From assembly GCA_026874595.1 (NCBI GenBank), contig CM049306.1, positions 42,408,019-42,472,018 on the forward strand: DNA of 64,000 nucleotides, given 5' to 3'. The position numbers and the translations under genes were made by a program. Below are positions 24,001-33,646 of the stretch, piece by piece (positions within the stretch are counted from its first letter, which is position 1; each line of letters starts with the position of its first letter). This DNA comes from Sipunculus nudus (lineage: Eukaryota > Annelida > Sipuncula > Golfingiida > Sipunculidae). The notes below the pieces were generated by a model that searched no databases, was not told where the DNA came from, and was given only the letters and a program-made list of their open reading frames with translations.

Positions 24001-24998
24001 GTGGGCTGTCAGGTAGCAAACCAAACATTTAAGTTAAAACACAAATGAATAATTAATATTTTTTCTTTTGCAAGTATAAATTAATCAAAATAATTTTGAT
24101 TACTACCATAAAAATGTTACTTTACATTGTCTTTTTATTTTATATTGCCATTGGTATGCTGAAATTCAAACTACGTTAAAACGTATGTGTCACAATCTTA
24201 AATTTATACAATGTGTAAGTTACAAAATGTGATATAATGGAGAGGTATTTTTAAATCCTCAGTTTTGATAGGAATGCATTATATCTGGAAAAAAATTAGT
24301 AAATCTTTCAGTTTTAGCCAGCCTCTAAAGAATCATTACATGTATAAATATGCTGTCAAATAGAATTACAGCATATCAACTGGTGAGAATAACCGAAATA
24401 TTATTTCTTGCCATCTGCTATAGAATGGAAGGCTATCAAATCATTGAACTCCAAAAAAACTTGAAGTTGTCTGTTTACATGAGAACTAAAAACCGTCAAG
24501 ACTCGTGAAGTGCCACTACTTGTTCCAGTGTTTACAGTCTCCTCGCGAGCCATGAAAACGTCAAATCTAACCTTACACATACTTCGTCCATACTTATGGT
24601 TTTGGAATAAACGGGGGGGGGGTGGTATATGAAATATATGTTGTGGTTTCAAGCAGGGTATAGTTATATTAAGATTATGGCACGGACGTATGTGATACAC
24701 TCATACAGCTTTGGTGGTCACTGGCGACCTTCACCCCTACTGCCCATAGCATAGGTGTTCCGTTTGCACTGTCCCAATAAATTCAAGTTCATAACATGAG
24801 ATTAAGATATACTTACAAGATATTAACCCAAGATGGTAGGTCCGAGGGCACCTCACTAAGTCCTTGTTTATTGCAGTCCACCATAGACCCAAGACAGTGG
24901 CAGACGGCCGGACATTTGACGTGCGGACTGGCCCATAGCTCGCCTGGTAAACTCAACACAACAATAGCAAGGCAGAAATAGAACGTCCCAGCCGCCAT
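5993..24998 (-). CDS. lrig: LRIG-family transmembrane LRR-Ig protein, 5' half (nine exons)
   Basis: The coding join on the minus strand is 24998-24817, 22221-22150, 16943-16872, 16242-16171, 14831-14694, 14463-14320, 13855-13712, 11289-11218 and 6064-5993: 968 nt, or 322 codons plus 2 nt. It encodes a signal peptide (residues 1 to about 24), an LRR N-terminal cap with spacing C-x3-C-x-C-x6-C, and 11 leucine-rich repeats. All donors are GTAAGT-like or GTGAGT, all acceptors are AG, and all introns are phase 2. Family assignment rests on segments typical of LRIG: DLPSW after the cap, [11 protein letters not shown] and [10 protein letters not shown] in repeats 8 and 9, and GWQFCEQL in repeat 11. 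LRIG proteins are single-pass membrane proteins that modulate receptor tyrosine kinase and BMP signalling in vertebrates. The rest of the gene (more LRRs, LRRCT, Ig domains, membrane helix) is outside the window beyond coordinate 1. Slit, LINGO or LGR are less likely because these local motifs fit LRIG better. Confidence 0.9.
7575..7650 (-). mobile_element. tRNA-like SINE head abutting poly(C)20
   Basis: On the minus strand, GTAGCCTAGTAGTTGAG (A-box-like) is followed about 30 nt later by CCTGATTCAGACC (B-box-like). It runs directly into 20 consecutive C on that strand (G on the plus strand, 7575-7594). The resemblance is to a degenerate tRNA 5' end and T-arm. The body beyond the poly-C is not recognised. 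Confidence 0.5.
10133..10158. repeat. (TA)n microsatellite
   Basis: Uninterrupted TA dinucleotides of about 26 nt in LRIG intron 8. A short (TG)n tract lies just upstream at about 10003-10017. Confidence 0.9.
11218..11289 (-). CDS. lrig: LRIG exon 8: LRR 10
   Basis: A 72-nt exon encoding one repeat ([18 protein letters not shown] to LQQL). The SGxLYGL core is shared with LRIG repeats. The acceptor ends in acag and the donor is GTAAGTTAT. Both ends are phase 2. Confidence 0.92.
11290..13711 (-). other. LRIG intron 7 (2.4 kb)
   Basis: No exon or clear mobile element is seen. There is a short poly-G run at 11862-11869 and a small inverted pair AAATGAA/TTCATTT near 12285-12315 flanking a GC-rich centre. 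The remainder is featureless to my reading. Confidence 0.65.
13712..13855 (-). CDS. lrig: LRIG exon 7: LRRs 8-9
   Basis: A 144-nt exon encoding two repeats, and the most diagnostic part of the gene. Repeat 8 contains [17 protein letters not shown] and repeat 9 contains [18 protein letters not shown]. These are close to residue-for-residue matches to the corresponding repeats of LRIG proteins as I recall them. The acceptor is tccag and the donor GTAAGTACC. Confidence 0.95.
13856..14693 (-). other. LRIG introns 5 and 6 (flanking exon 6)
   Basis: Intron 6 (13856-14319, 464 bp) and intron 5 (14464-14693, 230 bp) flank exon 6. Both are short, AT-rich and contain nothing beyond splice signals that I can support. 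Confidence 0.8.
14320..14463 (-). CDS. lrig: LRIG exon 6: LRRs 6-7
   Basis: A 144-nt exon encoding two 24-residue repeats: [15 protein letters not shown] and then [15 protein letters not shown]. The acceptor is attacag and the donor GTAAGTATT. Both ends are phase 2. The GNRIGTLELGAF and RLSKNRITQLP repeats of vertebrate LRIG1, as recalled, are the evident counterparts. Confidence 0.92.
14694..14831 (-). CDS. lrig: LRIG exon 5: LRRs 4-5
   Basis: A 138-nt exon encoding two repeats: a 22-residue repeat beginning [16 protein letters not shown] and a 24-residue repeat beginning [10 protein letters not shown]. It is two codons shorter than the other two-LRR exons, and the shortfall lies in the first repeat. 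The acceptor ends in ccag and the donor is GTAAGTATG. Both ends are phase 2. Confidence 0.9.
14832..16871 (-). other. LRIG introns 3 and 4 (flanking exon 4)
   Basis: Intron 4 (14832-16170) contains a 10-nt poly-C run near 15105-15114. It also contains a GC-richer, repeat-poor block at about 15180-15640 that is not coding in any recognisable way but could be a regulatory island. Intron 3 (16243-16871) is AT-rich with no feature seen. Confidence 0.65.
16171..16242 (-). CDS. lrig: LRIG exon 4: LRR 3
   Basis: A 72-nt exon encoding [15 protein letters not shown] to HLIL. The proline-containing xxIP-x-F/L-G centre resembles the second repeat of vertebrate LRIG proteins (known family feature, recalled). 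The acceptor is tcttgtag and the donor GTAAGTATTTG. The exon is phase 2 at both ends. Confidence 0.88.
16872..16943 (-). CDS. lrig: LRIG exon 3: LRR 2
   Basis: A 72-nt exon encoding one LRR ([10 protein letters not shown] to KLRQL). The acceptor is tttgcag and the donor GTAAGTC. Phases are 2 in and 2 out, so the exon could be skipped or duplicated without breaking the frame. From my memory of vertebrate LRIG1, there is one LRR fewer before the LSEIP-type repeat; either this exon or exon 2 would be the extra one. Confidence 0.9.
18194..18333. promoter_or_regulatory. Cluster of four CAGGTG/CACCTG E2-boxes
   Basis: CAGGTG occurs at 18194-18199 and 18279-18284, and CACCTG at 18317-18322 and 18328-18333: four sites in 140 bp. 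E2-boxes of this form are bound by Snail/ZEB zinc fingers and some bHLH factors. The last two sites are 11 bp apart, about one helical turn. Regulatory function is inferred from density only. Confidence 0.35.
18413..18482. repeat. Imperfect 38-bp tandem duplication
   Basis: GCTTTATCATGAGGTAGGGT with its downstream CAGAACAC (from 18413) is repeated from 18451 as CACTTTATCATAAGGTGCAGT with CAGAACAC. Period is 38 bp. It abuts an inverted pair GTACAA/TTGTAC at 18398-18412. Confidence 0.6.
21101..21170. repeat. 10-bp tandem repeat with facing inverted copies
   Basis: Four tandem copies of a TACTGAAAAG-like unit lie at 21101-21140. They are followed at 21151-21170 by two copies of the reverse complement (ATACTTTTCA, GAATACTTTT). 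The two halves could form a stem with a loop of about 10 nt. Confidence 0.7.
22150..22221 (-). CDS. lrig: LRIG exon 2: LRR 1
   Basis: This exon is exactly 72 nt and encodes one 24-residue repeat, beginning [10 protein letters not shown] and ending NDLEEL. The acceptor is ttctaacag and the donor GTGAGTAAT. It joins exon 1 in phase 2 through a leucine codon. Confidence 0.9.
22222..24816 (-). other. LRIG intron 1 (2.6 kb)
   Basis: AT-rich intron between the signal-peptide exon and the first LRR exon. There is a 10-nt poly-G run at 24613-24622. No exon, tRNA-like head or long repeat is recognised. Confidence 0.7.
24817..24998 (-). CDS. lrig: LRIG exon 1: signal peptide and LRRNT cap
   Basis: The ATG at 24998 has a strong Kozak context (A at -3, G at +4). 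The first 24 or so residues form a hydrophobic signal peptide (core [10 protein letters not shown]), with likely cleavage near WAS-PHV. The cap follows with four cysteines ([15 protein letters not shown]) and ends in [14 protein letters not shown]. The exon stops two bases into a leucine codon, before the donor GTAAGTATA. This fixes phase 2 for the whole set. There is no upstream in-frame ATG in the same short open frame. Confidence 0.9.
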
Positions 24999-25250
24999 AG
25001 TGGATTCGGGCCATAGGACCCCCGTTCGTTTTAGTATAACTGTGTGGCGAATCTGGCTCCCTTAGTGATTATATGTAACTCCAGTGTATGTCAGAAAGTT
25101 AAGCATCATCCTGGAAGTCGGTATAATCCAGCCTGAAACCACATACGCGCGCATGAAGGCTCCGAACTAGAGTGTCACTAGCCTAAACACTGGCTCTCAT
25201 GTCCCACGTTTTCTGACTGAATACATTTGGCCAAGCTGGAGCAGGGATTT

Positions 25251-25360
25251 GATTGGGCGCCCCGCCCCCACGTGATGCATAAATTAACACCTCTGGCTGC
25301 GGGGCACACATGTTTGGCTTTGATGTTCATTTCACTCTCCCCGCCTATCGATTGGTGCGT
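25251..25360 (-). promoter_or_regulatory. Likely LRIG promoter: CCAAT, GC box, E-box
   Basis: On the minus strand, 5' to 3', there is a CCAAT box (complement of ATTGG, 25351-25355), a CACGTG E-box (25269-25274), a GC box GGGGGCGGGGCGC (about 25270-25258) and a second CCAAT (25256-25252). The cluster is 250-360 bp upstream of the ATG at 24998, in a GC-richer, CpG-containing stretch. No TATA box is evident at a suitable distance. This fits a CCAAT/GC-type promoter with a 5' UTR of up to about 200 nt. The start site is not determined. Confidence 0.5.
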
Positions 25361-26168
25361 TCTGCACCCGCCAGATACAGACAGGTCCCGTTCTATCTTA
25401 CCTACTGCCAAACGTAGATAACAGGCACTTGTAAATATGCATTGCTTACATTGATGGCAAGGCGTAGAATTAGTGTAAACTAGGATTCGGCAAATAAAGC
25501 ACCGTCCATCCGTTACTGGAATTGGCCGCTATAGCCGATCCACCGAGGAAATCCCTGTCCAGTGTTGTTACAGGCCGATTTATCTGATATTTTATCAAGC
25601 GAGCCTTGGATTCGTCAAACCGTCTTTGATTAATGTTAGACTTTGTCCTTATAACAACTAGCATCGTTCTCGGCCCAAAAAGACTAACATTTCTACTGCA
25701 ATTATGTAATGGTCGTACATAGTCGAACTCCCCCGGAATAAGGACGACCGCTTAAAATCTTTGGACAGCTCCTACCCCCCTTATCACAAGCAGGACAAAC
25801 CCCAACTCCTGAAATGTCATAATCTTCATCACTCCCCCCCCCCCCACATACAGACATATATACTGTTAAGTATATATATTTTCATAATATTAATATAATT
25901 TTGTTCCATTTGCAAGTACCATATTATTCATAATTTTCATTTGATTTGAACACATGAGATAACGTTTTTAACAATTCAATGAAGCAATCGGCAGATACAG
26001 AATCCTAATTTTTCTCAATATAAGTTTCATAATTGAAAGATTATTAGGGAAAATATGACGAGACTATAAACTGATTGCATTATGGAACGAAATTAAAAAA
26101 ATTAAATATGCATGTTTTACTCCTTAAAGTGAGAGGGATTAAAAGTACCTAAACGTGAGGGGGACATG

Positions 26169-26188
26169 CCCCCCCCCCCCCCCCCCCC
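26169..26188. repeat. Poly(C)20 run with adjacent hairpin
   Basis: Twenty consecutive C follow GGGGGACATG, so the left part can pair as GGGGGACATGCCCCC. Homopolymers of this length are rare in AT-rich DNA and recur across this window. Confidence 0.85.
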
Positions 26189-26703
26189 GAAACAATGCCC
26201 ATGCATGCACGTAAATTTAAAGAACACTGCAGCATTACTAATCACTCCTTTTGTTTATTTCACATTTGTTAATAGAAATTAGGTCCTGCACCTGTAAACA
26301 ACCTCATGCATGCTATCAGCCACGATCAGGTAATATAAACTTTTAAAACAATAAGGTATTTGTTTTAAACACGTATGTTACACTTATATACGCAGTACAA
26401 GAGCGCCTTCACTTTATTCCGGTTGTGTATATACATAGATATAGATCTTGACATTCATTACCTTTATACTGAACAATTTAGTAAATTTGCTGATATGTAA
26501 AAGAAAGACAATGACCGTGCACGTGTGTATGCCTCATTTTGTATAAGGAGAACAAACTGATAACACTAATAAAACAACAGAAACCATTCGTCAAAGGTTT
26601 AATAAGAGTGCCAACTTTAATAACAATGGTATGAAATATTAAAGAAGTAATTGGAGCGTCCGTGTGCCTGGGCTATTTCTTTCAGGAAAGTGTTCTGTGA
26701 CAA

Positions 26704-26713
26704 GTCACGTGAC
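26704..26713. promoter_or_regulatory. Palindromic GTCACGTGAC site
   Basis: A perfect 10-bp palindrome with a CACGTG core. It has the form bound by bHLH-zip factors of the MITF/TFE/USF type (CLEAR-type motif). It lies 1.7 kb upstream of the LRIG start codon. A single site could be chance. Confidence 0.3.
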
Positions 26714-27843
26714 CAGACGTTGATGAGTAAAAAAGTAACAGTCTTCTGTAATTCATTGCAGCCTTGGAGCAATTATTCATTTAAATCTTGTCTCCCCAGG
26801 CAGAAAGCGCCATGAATGATTAAAACAATGCAATTGGCTGCGTTATGTGATATACACGGCCGACCAGTTTTGTGTGGGGGCCCTGTTTTCCGATGACTGG
26901 TTTGCTCGGGATGAAATATTTGGGGATAATTCCTACCAGCACATGATAAATGCTTACGAAGAAAACCGATGTCTATTACATCGCGGCTGCAACGCTAGAA
27001 CAAAGCTGTTCGGGATTTTTTACTTTCTCTTTTCTTTCTTTAATTAAACAGGACTGTCCCTGGAGGCGACTGCGCAGCGAAGGGCAAGTTTTGGCTACAT
27101 TTTTACCAGACAGCTGTTCCGAACATTTCGCGGCCACAGCACCCCATCCCGACCGGACGCAAGCAAGTCCAATTATAAAAGACGGCCGTGTAATCTACAA
27201 ATTGAGACAAATTTGTCCCGAAGAGATCGGGTGCTAAGACAAGATGACGCACTGTGTCCACTGCTGAGTCACACCAACAAACATCTGCCGAGCGATTACG
27301 ATAAAGCCAAATCTTGGACTCAATCCATCTTAAATTCGACTGCTCCTGCCTGCAGCGATGTAATATCTTTCCGATGCATGGCCACCGTAATCACACACGA
27401 AGAGACGGAAATGAGTGCATGGATCATACATGCAGTTTTAGCAATGTCGCAGTTCAGCACTATATATAGATGTCAGCGAAATTTACATCATATGTATATT
27501 GTCATGGTTTTTCAACCATTAAATGAATATATACTTAATTACTATACCACGAAAATGTCATATATACTATACATACGTTATTTATATAATGGGAAGATTG
27601 CAGTGCAGTAATTCCTTTCTTTATTTTATAGATTTAATCATAGAGGTGCAATTTCCCGTTACTTGTGTTTGTGATATTTCATTTATTTTTATATTATGTA
27701 AATATCATTTTCTGCATAGTGAACGACTTATATGTGTCACATTTGTCTTACGAACGGATTTCATCAGTAGCTGCATATACATTTTATAAATCCTCGTATA
27801 AATTATAAATTTAAATATATAATTGTGAGGCGCCCCCCTCCCC

Positions 27844-28126
27844 CCTCTCTCTCTCTCTCTCTGACACACACACGCACACACGCATACAATATCACCCTTT
27901 ATGTCACATAAATGACATCATTCGTCCAAGAATAATAATTTTTAATCATGCAATACAGTTTTACACCTCTGTTAGACAAGCATTCTTAATATAAATATAT
28001 ATGCATAAGAAAACAAATTTGGGTCAAATCGCATAAAGAAGCATTTCAATATGCATGCATATATAAGCAGAAAATACTAAGATTTTGTGGAATCCAAAAT
28101 AGTTTATCAATGATAATTTAAAGTTG

Positions 28127-28175
<49 letters not shown>

Positions 28176-30612
28176 AGGAAACGTGTATAAGCTAGTACAT
28201 GCTTTATGGATGTTGAGATATTTTGTTATGACGTAATTGCACACCTGATAGAGTAGTGGAACTATCTCGGGGTACCAGGATCAGTATGTGATCGGTCTGT
28301 CACATAATTTACGAGGGAGGTTGTCACACATCATGTCACAGATCAACTATCATGTCGCAGATCAACGGGGGCCATCTCTGCGACGACCTCTAATTATGGG
28401 ACCACATAGATAGTCGAGTTTTACGGCTTTATACATGTCACGAGTGCATCAAATCATTCTCATGCATATATATAAGTGCTTTTTATTCATATATTTTAAT
28501 TAAAGAAAACTTCTATACTTGACACTATATACTTTCTTATATGTGATATATGAAACATGTAAATCACTAGTATAATCTTTAACCGTGGGCCGATTTTCTA
28601 TATATTTGGCAGTACATACAAGCAAAATGTAGAAATCGAGTAGAATTAACGTCAGTGTGTGTATTTAAGATTTTACACAACCAGTGATAGTTGTGTTCCT
28701 ATATATAATTCATTAGGAAAAATTTTGTTCTTTAATTTTAATGAAATAATCTTATTTCAAGATATAATATTTTATTAATGAATGATATTCCCGTAAAATT
28801 GACAGCATGTGGTTTTTGTGCAAATAAAAAAAAGAAATGTACACGATGATGCTATGTGGGCAAAACTTCACTTCGAGGCCGAGCTGTCGTCTGCTACAGC
28901 CCACGCCATGGATTTGAACAGATCGGTTTACTAGAAATTATAACCAAATGGCATGTCATCACAGGGATTCTGGCATCGAGTGAGTGTTTTGTTTGTTCCT
29001 TGTTTCGCTGATGACAAAATTAATGTGTTCTTTCCATGACAATGTTGTTTATCCCCTGATAACGTCGATGATTTCTTATATCGGTGTCCGGAACCTGTCC
29101 CAGTGGAAACTTACCCGCCATAGATTAGAATCATCATCAGTAATTAAGCGTTATCTATGTGTCTGTCGGTGGCGCTGCTGAAACGTGACAAAATACAACA
29201 TAACATGAAACGGTGCAAGGCCAACAATTATTGTTTCTAACAATTTATAACCTTGGCCTATATATAAAATGTCTGTACTTCGATTATAAATATCGCTGTT
29301 TGGTATCATTTATTGTCTGTATACTATATCTTATTTAGAGGCAGTTGTTTTGCATGGTATTTTCATTCTGTTTACAACTGAAGGGGACATTTTTTTTTTA
29401 TCCGAGGAAGTAAGATGCAAGACGGGATGATCCTATAGCTCCCATTATAATGTTTTTGTTTAAATTTCTGCACGATTTCACATCTAACCTTAATATAATA
29501 ATACAATAGATAATGGTAATAGATATAGGCAAATATATTTTAAAAATAAATGTTTCTTTTATAAATACCCAAACGCTAATATAGTATTATAAAATGACAA
29601 AACTATGATATACTGATGCGTCCCCTGGGCCCTCCTGTGCCCTCTCCCGATTGAGTTCAACTGTAGGGGGCGCCACATTCCCCACTCCCGTATCAGTTAT
29701 ATGTGAAATTGCATATTATTTCTTACAAGGAGGTTTAAATTCGGTTTTAACTTCCTTAATTGGTATTAATAAAAGTGATTAGTAAAATTTCTGCCACCAA
29801 TTTGCTACAAATTTAAAGTGAGTATTACGTGAGTACCATTTCTAAAGATATACATGTAGATATATGCTAACCCCCCCACCCCCCCCCCCCCCCCTAGCCT
29901 TTATACCAGGAATGTATCAGACAAATAGTAAATTGTTTAGGAAAAGTAAAAAAAACTGCTTGGTCCTAAATTAATTGTAAAATTTGGTGAACAAAAAACT
30001 TTCTTTCATAAAATATATGCTCAAAGATGCTTTAAAATGTCATGTTTTGCGCTTTGTGCAATTTACATTCAGAATCAGAGATAATTTTATCTGCACTTTG
30101 CGCAGTTTTATTTCAGAAGTATTTTATTAAATTTCAATTAATTACATTATTTCAAATGATATATACCAATGTTGTTTTCTTGACATGATTTGACAAATAT
30201 AGACAGTAATTCTGTATACAGTATAAATCAGTTGAATGTGCATGCATGTTCATGCATGGCATATATTTATAGCGGTCGTTGCCAGGGACCTCCTCCTCAC
30301 TCTATACATGTAATAGATATGTTTTCATTACAATTCGATTTACCGTTTTAAACATAAAATAATTCATGTACAGGTCTGGTGAAAGATTGGTGTTTTTTTC
30401 TTGGCATCAATGATCAGCTGAATTAGACCTAAATTATGTCGCAAGTGGTATATCAAAAGAACAGCTTTCAGGCGTTAAGGTCATGATATATTGGTAAACT
30501 CAGGAGTGGAAATTTATATAAATTCCAAAGAAATGTCCAAGAATTCTTCATTTTAGCCGTATAACTTAAAACTCTCTCTTTCTCTCTCTCTCTCAGCCTA
30601 TATAGGGCCCTG

Positions 30613-30673
<61 letters not shown>

Positions 30674-30680
30674 ATATTAA

Positions 30681-30719
<39 letters not shown>

Positions 30720-31375
30720 CACCATGAATTTGGCTGTGCATATGCATAAAGTACTGTAACATTTATATAAATATACAGAGATTTCACACAATTTTATACA
30801 TACTATAGTAATCTACATGTGTGGTAGGAAACATCTATATTGTCTACAAGCAGTTTAAGCGTCCTGGCACTGTCACTGACAGATGTCTCAGGACCAATTC
30901 ATCCCCGCTGTCCACAATAAACGATGCTCAGTCTATTAGAAAACTGTATGTCACGACCAAATGCTCAGGAGAGATGTAATTTGACCCATCTCACACCTCT
31001 GTACAGTTTGGGCCTTACCTGATGACATCAAATCACAACAGGTTAATTAATGTACAGACATGTTTTAACGGCTTTCTCAGTTTGTCGCCGTCGAGTATTT
31101 CAAGATAGAGCACGCATCAGTGAATGATCACGCATGTGTACATGGTCTCATTTATTTATCATGTATTTTACCATTTGAAATTAAAAAAAAAGATATAATA
31201 CATTTTTTTAATATTGGTATACACATTTATAAAACTGAATATTTACATACAAGCTTTCAAATTTATGGCCATGGATGAATATTTTACAACGTATACAGGA
31301 ATGCATGAAACATGCAGAAGTAAAATGATTCCAGCCACGATCTATTATAACATTCGTAATTTTGAATATTATATT

Positions 31376-31426
<51 letters not shown>

Positions 31427-32068
31427 TTTATATTACACATGTAAAAGTTCAAGGGGAAAAAAGTGTCATGTGTATTGTGTAATTCACACCCACATATACA
31501 TAAATATATATATATATATATATATTATATATTACAGGGAAACTGTGTTCATCAAGATTGATATTTGTTACTGCACAGAGTGCAAATACAATACATAAAT
31601 TACAGTGGTCAGACAAGCACCTGCATGTGACGTCCGAATATGCGGAAAGGGATGCATTTCCCTCACCTCAACAGGTGCGCCGAAATTCTAATGGAAGTAC
31701 AAGATTACCCGGTCGTTTCATCCGTCACACAGGTGGTCTGAACGTGATTGTTCCTTGGAAAATGTTTATCAGTTCTTATGTATTAGATAAGGTCAGACGT
31801 TCTTAACGTGTTATATAGGTTTGTTTAGATCCATACAACAGGCGATACAACGTGAGCTTTGGTATAATTGCGTTATCTCTATATATTTCCTCCTCCTCTT
31901 CCCATTAAGCCAGGAAGAACTTGTTAATATTCATGTGAATATGCACGTCAATATTATATGCATGCATGCATGGCCTCTACATTGACGCAATCAAAGAACG
32001 TGCACGTATTTTTTTCAGGTTTCAAACGTTTAGCATTTATATTTACAACATCCATAATTTTAATCATA

Positions 32069-32105
<37 letters not shown>

Positions 32106-32852
32106 ATTATTATCATTATCATTATCATTATTATTTTATATATGATTATATAATGGCTAATAATAATTCAGTTGTATATACATGTATATTGCTAACCTCA
32201 AAAATGCTCTATGCAGAAATTTAACTTTTCTGTATATTTTTAATCATTGGTCTATGTATTTATTATTAGTGTGTCGATGATAAAACAAAGAGAATTGAAT
32301 TCATATCATTTAATATATGTTAAATTTTGAAAAGCTATTGTGTTCACATTGCAAACTTCACTCAAAAACACAACAGATACGACAAAAGACTGTTGTCTGA
32401 TTATCATGCAGCAGCTGCACAGAAGAAGGCAGTGCACCCAGTTAATGCATGATAAAGTTATTTATACTAAATACTATAATGTGTATAGATGAATATACAG
32501 TATTGCATACTGCTGTCAAAGGTAAAATTTGAAGCAAGGCAAAAGGATATTTTGTTTATCAGAAAATTATATCCTGGTGTAGAACACCTGCAACGCAATG
32601 TACTGTGTTTCGTATAGATTTATATATAGTTATGCTTCCCTATACATTTGAAATGAGATGATTTACATTTTCAGAAACGATATGAAACTATTTAACGTTT
32701 TTCGTGTAAGAAAACTTATATACATATACGCACACACCCCTATTTGTGTTTGTGTGTACACATATTCCAAAACTAAAATTAATTTTATAAATGCCAAATA
32801 AAGCCCAGAACATGCATATATACATGTAAACCAATTTCTAGTGAGAATTTCA

Positions 32853-32910
<58 letters not shown>

Positions 32911-33304
32911 CTTAAATAATTGTTTTCATCACAACACATGCCTCACACATATTACATGTATACTTTTTACACACATATGATTGTTCATATAAACTATATA
33001 TATATCTGCTTGTGTGGCTACAATATGCCCGAACAGTACACTTAGTATTCATAGACAACCTGACAGTATCTGACAATACAGAAACGTGAATAACCACTAT
33101 ATGTTACGTAATGAACATCAAGGTGAAAAGACACGGACCTCCAGTCTATGTTACGTAATGCACATGAATAAAGGCATGATCGCGGCCTATATATCATATA
33201 TATGCGGCCCCTGTTAAATACACGCGCACCTGCACGGCCGATCAAAGCGAGTCTTTGTCTTTACCATGTGTCCAGGTATTGTTAGTCCGTTTAGGATGCT
33301 TGTG

Positions 33305-33368
<64 letters not shown>

Positions 33369-33646
33369 TGCCTTGTTTAGATAAACAAACTGGCAGAATG
33401 TAAAATAATAAAACTGCTACATTGTGCACTATATATATATATATATATAAATATATATATATCTTGTTTATTATTTTTAATGTTTATATATGTTTCGTTT
33501 ATACAAAATATATAAAACAATCTACAAAAGTTGAAAATTTTCTTTTGGTAATTAAAGTAACATTGAAGTAACTGTTAATTAACTGTTGAGAGAGCAACAA
33601 AGACGTGAGCCAGGTTCATAAATATCGTGTGTGTGTGTGTGTGTGT
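27844..33646. repeat. Microsatellite-dense, AT-rich tract
   Basis: No gene is supported. Tracts seen are (CT)n about 27844-27862, (TA)n 28130-28173, a near-perfect tandem pair of 19-20 bp at 28330-28367, poly-C 29871-29894 with one A, (TC)n about 30574-30594, (TTA)n about 30615-30719 with one internal break, (TA)n 31379-31424, (TA)n about 31505-31526, (TTA)n about 32070-32135, (TA)n about 32854-32906, (TA)n 33306-33367, (TA)n about 33430-33462 and (GT)n 33627-33646. Open frames here that translate to repeated Tyr-Ile are artefacts of (TA)n. Confidence 0.85.

Larger units (their letters stand above)
25400..27850. other. Upstream intergenic region of LRIG
   Basis: No supported gene. It contains poly-C runs at 25834-25845 and 26169-26188. 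The second forms a hairpin-like GGGGGACATGCCCCC. A palindromic E-box GTCACGTGAC lies at 26704-26713, and there are short open frames near 26850-27610 with no recognisable domain. Confidence 0.6.

Noticed and set aside
27213-27611. 132-codon plus-strand open frame
   Set aside because: No family resemblance. The second half is AT-rich Tyr/Ile-dominated translation. It is upstream and antisense to LRIG with no start context.
31362-31598. Open frames translating to long Tyr-Ile runs (also near 33214-33429, 42179-42427, 52926-53131)
   Set aside because: These are direct translations of (TA)n microsatellites, with no coding evidence.
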